Below the pieces are notes generated by a model. It saw only the letters and a list, made by a program, of their open reading frames with translations, searched no databases and was not told the DNA's origin. 64,000 bases of DNA, from assembly GCF_003205875.1 (NCBI RefSeq), contig NZ_PUBZ01000125.1:1-64000 (forward strand). The letters are read 5' to 3'. Within the stretch, counting starts at the first letter, position 1, and each line of letters opens with the position of its first letter. A program made the position numbers and the translations under genes. Positions 58,468 through 64,000 of the stretch are shown here, one piece after another. The stretch is from Herpetosiphon llansteffanensis. GTDB taxonomy: Bacteria > Chloroflexota > Chloroflexia > Chloroflexales > Herpetosiphonaceae.

Positions 58468-59740
58468 TGCTAGCAACCTCCAAAATTGGCTTCTCGGCCA
58501 ATTCAAATTCCAGCAAGGCCGCCGCTTGGCTGGCAAATGCCCGGGCTTGCAAGCCATCAGCATCAACCGCAACCACATGGCCCAAATAACAAGCATTATC
58601 GATTGGCTGATCAATGGTGCTGCCAACTGTTGCGCTGAGCGTCCAGCGAGCAACATGCGGCGCGTTTGCGAGCGCAGTTTGGCCATGAATCGCCTGCAAT
58701 TCGCCAGCCTGTTTTGGCACCAAAAATTGAATTGCCGCACTGGAGATGCCCGTTGCGCGTGGCTGCACATTTGGCTGTTGGCCAAGCGCCAAATCGATTG
58801 TTGCATTCAGCAGATTGATGCCACTGACCCGATCAACCAATTCGGCGATGTAATTGCCACCCACACGTGGATTGATTTCGACAATCCGTGGGCCAGCGGG
58901 AGTCAATTTAACTTCAGTATGGCTGATGCCATGATCAAAGCCTACCGCGTTGAGCGCAGCCCGCACAAGCTGAATAATCGCTGCTTGCTCCTGCTCGCTC
59001 AGCGCCGCCGGAAACATATGGCTATCTTCGATAAAATACGGCTCAGCAGTAATCCCCTTATCCGTAATCCCCAGGATGGTAGTTTCGCCAGCAAACGTAC
59101 ACGCTTCAACGCTGACTTCTGGGCCATGCATATAGGCTTCGAGCAACACCGCCCGATCGCGGGGCTGATCACGGAAGTTGCGCTCAAAACCAGCGAGCGT
59201 AGCATAGCTTTCGTGCAATTCAGCTTCGTTGCGCACCAAGCGCACATAGGCACTCGAGGCCAAATCGGTTGGCTTAATCACCAACGGATATCCAATTGCT
59301 AACGCCGCAGTTTGCGCCTCACTCCACGAGTTCACCAGTTGATAGGCGGGATTCGCCAAACCAGCCCGATCAAGCGCTTGGCGCAACAGGCCTTTATTGC
59401 GAATGCTGCTCACACTGCTCGGAAACGAACATGGTAAATCAAGGGCAGCAGCCACTTGGCGCGCGGTATCGATGTAATAATCACAAATCGTCAACACGCC
59501 ATCGAAGTGCAGCAAGCGATGTTGCTCACGCAGAAAATCGATCAGCGCCGCTTCGTCATTGGTTTCCGTGGTAAGCAGATGTTGAGCATAGGCCAACACG
59601 GGATGCGTGGCTGGTGGCGTAGCGTAATGCTCACGTCGCCGCGTCACAAAACTATAGCTATGGCCCAGCGCCGTAATTGCCGCTGGCAAAATCTGGCCCG
59701 TTCCTCCAACCCAACTCTCTAGCATCAACAGATGCCCCAT
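58460..59740 (-). CDS. ATP-grasp carboxylate-amine ligase
   Basis: 426 residues. N-terminal Rossmann-like preATP-grasp domain, then the ATP-grasp lysine strand YPLVIKPTDLASSAYVRLV, FAGETTILGITDKG, SHTEVKLTPAGPRIVEINPR and VGGNYIAELVDRVSGINLL with the Mg-binding Glu/Asn. The family activates a carboxylate as acyl phosphate and couples it to an amine, making dipeptides or amino-acid amides. First gene of the operon; start at 59740 (GGGGGC upstream); the frame extends to 59764. Confidence 0.85.
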   Translation of the reverse strand: MGHLLMLESWVGGTGQILPAAITALGHSYSFVTRRREHYATPPATHPVLAYAQHLLTTETNDEAALIDFLREQHRLLHFDGVLTICDYYIDTARQVAAALDLPCSFPSSVSSIRNKGLLRQALDRAGLANPAYQLVNSWSEAQTAALAIGYPLVIKPTDLASSAYVRLVRNEAELHESYATLAGFERNFRDQPRDRAVLLEAYMHGPEVSVEACTFAGETTILGITDKGITAEPYFIEDSHMFPAALSEQEQAAIIQLVRAALNAVGFDHGISHTEVKLTPAGPRIVEINPRVGGNYIAELVDRVSGINLLNATIDLALGQQPNVQPRATGISSAAIQFLVPKQAGELQAIHGQTALANAPHVARWTLSATVGSTIDQPIDNACYLGHVVAVDADGLQARAFASQAAALLEFELAEKPILEVASNG

Positions 59741-59762
59741 CGCATGCCCCCTACAGCTATAC

Positions 59763-59815
59763 AATAATAATACTAAGTCTCAATAAGGCTTGATAATAAT
59801 ACTGAGTCTCAATAA
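59763..59815 (-). promoter_or_regulatory. Two Fur-like operators in front of the biosynthetic operon
   Basis: 24-bp sequence (A/G)ATAATAATACT(A/G)AGTCTCAATAA at 59763-59786 and 59792-59815, 22 of 24 identical and 29 bp apart. Each contains the 7-1-7 dyad TACT(A/G)AG-T-CTCAATA. They lie 23-75 bp upstream of the ATP-grasp start. Form and place suit a Fur/DtxR-type metal repressor; the regulator itself is not in the window. Confidence 0.65.
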
Positions 59816-59871
59816 TTTGTCAAGCATGGGCGAGGTTGATTCAAGCTAGCAAGGGGTTGTTTGGGCACAAA

Positions 59872-59898
59872 AAAATGCAGCAAAACTGTAGTTTTGCT
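59872..59898 (-). terminator. Terminator of the gene at 59960
   Basis: On the minus strand AGCAAAACT-AC-AGTTTTGCT is followed by GCA and seven T residues. Confidence 0.7.
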
Positions 59899-59959
59899 AC
59901 GAAACATCTGGCATATTTCGTTTTATAGCGGCGTTTGCTTGATGATCGTGATGCTAGGG

Positions 59960-60349
59960 TTATGATTTTAGTCGAAACATCGAGAGCGTAAAAGCCGATT
60001 CAGTTAATGATGACCGAATAACCTGCTCATTATAGCTGAACGTTAGCTCATTAAGATGCCAATTTGAGATAAATGCCCCTTCGATTGGCCCGTTTGGGTT
60101 GGCTTTTACATAGCCCGACAAAAGCCGGGCAACATAGGTTGAAAGACTATAGCGACTGCCACTCCCTTGGCCACCGATAGGATGGCCTAAGTTTGCCACA
60201 TCATCAGGATGCCGATGGGCAAAGGCAATCGCAATTTGGTAGGCGGTCAAAAATGGCCGCCCAAGATGATGCTCAGCAGCAGCATCGGGAACAGCAGCAA
60301 GAATGGCGTGCAGTTTTGAAATAATGTCATGAGTTTCGCTATAACTCAT
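59960..60349 (-). CDS. Hypothetical protein
   Basis: 129 residues, soluble, mixed alpha/beta. Contains HPIGGQGSGSRYSLSTYVAR, GAFISNWHLNELTFSYN. Second of two tandem ATGs chosen because it is 6 nt from GGAGG. No family recognised; no link to the neighbouring biosynthetic operon apart from orientation, and a terminator separates them. Confidence 0.6.
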   Translation of the reverse strand: MSYSETHDIISKLHAILAAVPDAAAEHHLGRPFLTAYQIAIAFAHRHPDDVANLGHPIGGQGSGSRYSLSTYVARLLSGYVKANPNGPIEGAFISNWHLNELTFSYNEQVIRSSLTESAFTLSMFRLKS

Positions 60350-60517
60350 CATGATCCTCCATAGCTAGAACCCACAATGCTGGTTATGGCCAGCATTCCT
60401 AGCGGAACAAAGCACCACAAATGCTAGATGTTTTTGATCGACTAGGCTATTTTTATACGTAGTATCTCACAGCAACGCGATCTTGCCCAAACCGTAAGAT
60501 CAGCTTTCTGGAAAGCC

Positions 60518-60688
60518 TCACTGAACAGCAATGTGCACTGTCATCGATCCATGGTTATCTCCTCGATTCTCTGCATCGTTAATGGTAAGAAAAAGCTGGC
60601 CATTTGTTGTAGCAACGTAAGATGCTCCACAACCAACCTTAAATGGCTCTCCTTCTTTACCAATCCTACCAATTAATATGGGAATGGG
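60518..60688 (-). pseudogene. LecA-like lectin C-terminal fragment
   Basis: A minus-strand frame without a start reads LIGRIGKEGEPFKVGCGASY, then TTNGQLFLTINDAENRGDNH and GSMTVHIAVQ. It matches the end of PA-IL/LecA-type galactose lectin domains, whose Asp/Asn residues (INDAEN...DN) bind calcium and sugar. The upstream part is missing. The remainder of 60350-60906 holds no recognisable feature. Confidence 0.55.
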
Positions 60689-60906
60689 CTACCTGTTTAT
60701 AAGTTTCGAGCTATAGCATCCACTGGATAACATAGCTCGATACGAACAACCAAACGAAGGCCAGCTGCCTATTATGATGTTCAAGGGCAGCTGACCTTCG
60801 TGGATATCTGCATTAGCTAGTCCACTAAAAAAGCGATTATCAACCATGCACAATGCTAATCTGGCTACGACGATTCTATTTTATGTCAAATAAGCTTCAT
60901 TAAAAA

Positions 60907-61236
60907 CTAGCTTGCTGATTCTAAAAGTGATACGCGTAATTGCTCAGCCAAAGCAATAACTGTTTCATCAAGGTTATCGATTGTGGGGGAGCCTTCTGGC
61001 GTAAAGTCAATTGGAATGAAACTGCTCTGGTGCTTGCCATCATTCGCCGTTCCGGTCAGGATAATGCCAGTAATATGCTGGTTACCATTGGGCAGATGCT
61101 CAACTTTGGCTTGGGCATCAAGCGCACTGTAACGCCCAAGATCCCATGTGATGTCATCAAAACGTGAGCGCAACAACGTCTCCAGCTGGACAACGACACC
61201 ATCATACACTTCAGCAATATTCGTATCTGAACTCAT
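60907..61236 (-). CDS. Hypothetical protein
   Basis: 109 residues, acidic and soluble. GGAG precedes the ATG. LETLLRSRFDDITWDLGRYS and VIALAEQLRVSLLESA are the only regular helices seen. Family not recognised. Confidence 0.6.
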   Translation of the reverse strand: MSSDTNIAEVYDGVVVQLETLLRSRFDDITWDLGRYSALDAQAKVEHLPNGNQHITGIILTGTANDGKHQSSFIPIDFTPEGSPTIDNLDETVIALAEQLRVSLLESAS

Positions 61237-61474
61237 AATTCGCTCCTCTTAGCTATTCGATCGTTCAGTTTTATCTTCAGCAAGAGCAAGAATTAGACCG
61301 AAAAGCAGAAGCTTGTTTAATTTTTTGTTCTGTTATGCAGAATATTCTACAATATATTCGTTAACAAATGTTTGTTTGTGGGCAATAACTTACAACCGTT
61401 TCGATATGAGTTCGCGATGGCAACCAGCTATCCTGCAACCAGATCGTTGACTGTGTTTGCAAAGGAAGCCTACA

Positions 61475-62809
61475 ATGCGCAATTTGGAATGGATTGTCTG
61501 TTTAGCCTTTTTGCCAGCCTTGTGCTTGCCGTTTATGCCCCAACGCGCGCATGCACGCTGGCGCTTGAGTGCAGCCGCGCTGCCAGCAATAATGGTGTTG
61601 ATTCACCTTCTCTACGAGGGTTGGCGCATTCAAATGCTGCCGTTATATGGCCTAGCCAGCTTGTTGTTGCTCAACCAATGGCTGGCGTATAGCGAACGCC
61701 GTTTGCGCATTATTGGTGGCATAAGCTTTGTTGGGCTTGTTTTAGGCATTATTGGTGCAAGCTGGCTACTACCAGTGCCAACCTTGCCCTTGCCGACTGG
61801 GCCGTATGCGGTTGGAATTGTCGATCGCGAAGTGGTTGATGCAAGCCGTCAACGCCGCCTGATGGTTTCGGTTTGGTATCCTGCTGCCCACGCTGGTGAG
61901 CCTGCGCCATTCACCAAGTACCCCAATCAGCTTGCTGCTGGGCTGGCAGATATGACCGGAATTCCTGCATTCGTTTTTCAGCATTTACGCTACATCAAAC
62001 TTGCTGCCAGCGAAGGAGTGCCACTATTAACCAAGGCTGGGCCGTTGCCAGTGCTCGTGTTTTCGCCAGGCATGGTTGGCTTGCGCGGCCAAAATAGCTC
62101 GACCTTTCAGGAACTGGCAAGTTGGGGCTATGTTGTGGTTGCGATAGATCACACTGATGCGGCGGCAGTAACGGTGTTTCCCGATGGCGAAGTGCGCTTC
62201 GCCAATTTTGCCAACTTTGGCATTGATCCAGCTCAAGAAGCCACGACCGACCAGATTAATCAGTACCTATTACCCGTCTGGATTGCTGACCAACGCTTTG
62301 TTTTGGATACGCTTGAACAGTGGAATGCAAACGATGGATTATTGGCTGGGCAGCTTGATCTCGCAAATATTGGTATCTTTGGCCACTCGTTTGGTGGTGC
62401 AACTGCCTTGGAAACTTGCGCAATAGATGCTCGCTGCACGGTTGTGGTCAATCTCGATGGCGGACTATATGGCCAAAGCGTTGAGCGCTCAGCAACCAAG
62501 CCCTTGCTGCTGCTGACTTCGCAGGAAAGCAGCAACGTAACCGATGCGGTCAAAAACTGGAACCACCTCATCAGCAATGCGCAGAATCAGGCAGTTTGGC
62601 TCGAATTGCCCAACAGCTCGCATTTGTCGTTCACCTTCGCCCAGCTCTTATCGCCCTTGTTGGTGCCCGCTGGCTTTGAACCAAGCCAAGGCTTAGCGCT
62701 TGCAGATAGCTATGTACGAATGTTTTTGGATGTGTACTTGCGCGGCGCGAGCCACGAGCAATTTGCCGATTTAGCTCAGCGATCAGAGATGCGCTGGCTT
62801 GCAAAGTAA
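61475..62809 (+). CDS. Membrane-anchored alpha/beta hydrolase (PAF acetylhydrolase-like)
   Basis: 444 residues. Three or four N-terminal hydrophobic helices (WIVCLAFLPALCLPF; LLPLYGLASLLLLNQWL; IIGGISFVGLVLGIIGASWL) anchor it. The catalytic domain then faces outside or the periplasmic side: RLMVSVWYPA, LPVLVFSPGMVGLRGQNSS, IDHTDAAAV, nucleophile elbow GIFGHSFGGATALE, LDGGLYGQ and a late His in LPNSSHLSF. Related to platelet-activating-factor acetylhydrolase/chlorophyllase-type esterases. ATG 61475 chosen 6 nt from AAGGAAG. Lipid-ester substrate is likely but unproven. Confidence 0.82.
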   Translation: MRNLEWIVCLAFLPALCLPFMPQRAHARWRLSAAALPAIMVLIHLLYEGWRIQMLPLYGLASLLLLNQWLAYSERRLRIIGGISFVGLVLGIIGASWLLPVPTLPLPTGPYAVGIVDREVVDASRQRRLMVSVWYPAAHAGEPAPFTKYPNQLAAGLADMTGIPAFVFQHLRYIKLAASEGVPLLTKAGPLPVLVFSPGMVGLRGQNSSTFQELASWGYVVVAIDHTDAAAVTVFPDGEVRFANFANFGIDPAQEATTDQINQYLLPVWIADQRFVLDTLEQWNANDGLLAGQLDLANIGIFGHSFGGATALETCAIDARCTVVVNLDGGLYGQSVERSATKPLLLLTSQESSNVTDAVKNWNHLISNAQNQAVWLELPNSSHLSFTFAQLLSPLLVPAGFEPSQGLALADSYVRMFLDVYLRGASHEQFADLAQRSEMRWLAK

Positions 62810-62818
62810 GTTAAAAGC

Positions 62819-62851
62819 GCGGATCGGCAGCATGAGAAACTGCCGATCCGC
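62819..62851 (+). terminator. Hairpin downstream of hydrolase gene
   Basis: 12-bp stem GCGGATCGGCAG / CTGCCGATCCGC with a 9-nt loop; no T tract. Probable transcript end. Nothing else is seen in 62852-63085 except the ribosome site of the next gene. Confidence 0.5.
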
Positions 62852-63085
62852 CAGCAACATCGCGCGATCAGTTGCTAGTTAGAGCTTTAAACCAGCTTAA
62901 TAATGTTTAAACATTTTTGTGGTAGAGTATTCTACACATAGAAGCCAATACCCATTTTTGCTGCTTTGCTGAAAGCGGTCTCAACGATTGATCATTGCCA
63001 CCATTTTTGCCGCCCAAACCAATTGTCGCGCCGCTTGAAGCCATGCATGCTGGTGGTGTATTGTTGGTGTCGAAGGATGGTAAGG

Positions 63086-64000
63086 ATGAGAACGCAACAT
63101 TGGCGGCTGGTTGTTGGCTTGGTCGTTGTCGGATTATTAATCAGTAGCGGATTGCTGGTGGCAAAGCCAAGGGCCGTGGCTGCCTCACCTCTTGGCTTAC
63201 AGGCAACAACGTTGGCAACAACCTATTATGTTGACCCAACGCTTGGCAATGATACAACAGGCAATGGCAGTAGCAGCCAACCTTGGCAAACCCTCGCAAC
63301 CGCCATCGCGCTGGTTGCCCCAAATCAAGGCCACACGATTTACCTCAATGCAGGCACGCACCTTGTGCCCAACAAATTGTATATTCCAACGGGGGTGAAT
63401 ATTCAAGGAGCTGGCTTGAGCAAAACCATCTTGACAGGCGCAACTTGGACTCCCAACGGCGCGACCTACGATGAAGGCATGTTAAATTTCATCTCTGCGC
63501 CAGCAGCAAATGGCAACCAGTCAATCCACGATTTAAGCATTAATGGCAACAATCGCAGCCTGCATGTGGGCATTTATATGCAAGGGCGGCATAATTTTGA
63601 ACTCTACAATGTGCGGATTAGCGATGTAGATTTTGCGGCGATTAACATTAATGCTGATGGCAGCATTCGCTACAACCCTAATGATGATAGCGCTGATGCG
63701 CATATTCCCCCAACAACCTATGTCCAAAATCTCAAATTGCATCACTTTAGCGTCATCAATGCAGGCAAACATATGGGCAATTGGATGAGTGGAGCAGTGC
63801 AAATTGGCGGGCTTGATGGTGCTGAGATTCACGATTTCATTATTAATAGCCCAACGAGCGATGCTTACGGCTTGAAATTTGCCAAAGGTGGTTGGTTTAA
63901 GCATACGCACATTCATCATGGCACAATTATGGCCGACCCAAATATTACTAGCGGCACATGGCGCGGTATGGCTGCTAGTATCGAATTATGGAATTTGCTG
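63086..64000 (+). CDS. Secreted right-handed beta-helix protein, 5' part
   Basis: 305 codons are present and the gene continues beyond the window. Signal peptide: HWRLVVGLVVVGLLISSGLL with a likely cleavage after VAA (about residue 33). The mature part starts TYYVDPTLGNDTTGNGSSSQ, then PWQTLATAIALV, the DUF1565/pectate-lyase-like opening of parallel beta-helix proteins, and continues with regular turns (TIYLNAGTHLV, IQGAGLSKTILTG, IHDLSINGNNRSLHVGIYMQ, FELYNVRISDVDFAAI, EIHDFIINSPTSDAYG). Probably an exported polysaccharide lyase or hydrolase; catalytic residues cannot be assigned from the part present. Confidence 0.82.
   Translation, partial: MRTQHWRLVVGLVVVGLLISSGLLVAKPRAVAASPLGLQATTLATTYYVDPTLGNDTTGNGSSSQPWQTLATAIALVAPNQGHTIYLNAGTHLVPNKLYIPTGVNIQGAGLSKTILTGATWTPNGATYDEGMLNFISAPAANGNQSIHDLSINGNNRSLHVGIYMQGRHNFELYNVRISDVDFAAININADGSIRYNPNDDSADAHIPPTTYVQNLKLHHFSVINAGKHMGNWMSGAVQIGGLDGAEIHDFIINSPTSDAYGLKFAKGGWFKHTHIHHGTIMADPNITSGTWRGMAASIELWNLL

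Noticed and set aside
1-64000. tRNA, rRNA, riboswitch or replication origin
   Set aside because: No cloverleaf, rRNA-like stretch, recognisable aptamer or DnaA-box cluster was seen by eye; a covariance-model scan would be needed to exclude small RNAs.

Overview
The window reads like a chromosome segment of a Chloroflexota bacterium, most likely a Herpetosiphon-type predatory filamentous species. This is an inference from about 50% GC, many STAND ATPases with 42-residue kinesin-light-chain-type TPR arrays, abundant degraded mobile DNA, lipoproteins with propeller repeats, and CCCCTCTCC-type interspersed hairpins. No rRNA, tRNA or CRISPR array was seen.

Layout. 1-6.2 kb: an ISL3-type insertion-sequence remnant, then small orphan genes (a possible HARP-like protein, a small basic protein translationally coupled to a leucine-rich-repeat protein, a 140-residue orphan, a YxDLTP-type small protein, a membrane protein with a duplicated half). 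Several are preceded by the same terminator-promoter module. 6.5-21.9 kb: the most striking region. Four tandem + strand STAND/NB-ARC-TPR proteins share one central ATPase cassette but carry different N-terminal heads. The last is a caspase-like + HATPase_c_4-like + NB-ARC + TPR fusion preceded by a small partner. A 143-residue protein (11752-12183) ends in a short motif that recurs at the head of two neighbouring STAND proteins. This looks like an NLR-like conflict (defence or programmed cell death) array. A 424-bp MITE with a 5-bp target duplication interrupts the end of the first STAND gene, and a serine recombinase plus an antitoxin/PIN pair sit in the middle.

22-33 kb: two propeller or propeller-like lipoproteins, a gene graveyard (lipase-like fragment, IS3-type fragment, NRPS condensation-domain fragment, recombinase tail), a MOSC-alkyltransferase-like fusion broken by a 14-bp duplication, a metallo-beta-lactamase-fold hydrolase, and a minus-strand operon with a headless STAND-TPR protein and an Imm10-like protein. 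33-43.2 kb: housekeeping and accessory genes (epoxide-hydrolase-like enzyme, WYL regulator, SMI1/KNR4-like, HEAT protein, small membrane proteins, isochorismatase-like hydrolase, phosphotransferase plus methyltransferase, dihydrofolate-reductase-like protein).

43.3-47.4 kb: a heavily decayed CheB-CheR-PAS-histidine kinase gene and its truncated LuxR/NarL-type regulator, followed by repeat-rich non-coding DNA. 47.4-54.4 kb: a + strand group that looks stress related (Zn alcohol dehydrogenase, luciferase-like flavin oxidoreductase, GH63-type glucosidase, SRPBCC protein, cysteine hydrolase, manganese catalase). 54.4-59.8 kb: a tightly overlapped minus-strand operon (ATP-grasp ligase, DUF4213/DUF364 protein, methyltransferase, MFS exporter, SbnA/cysteine-synthase-like enzyme) under two copies of a 24-bp Fur-like operator. 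It is a good candidate for an undescribed amino-acid-derived metallophore or similar small-molecule pathway. 59.9-64 kb: small orphan genes, a lectin-like remnant, a membrane-anchored alpha/beta hydrolase and the 5' part of a secreted right-handed beta-helix protein that runs off the window.
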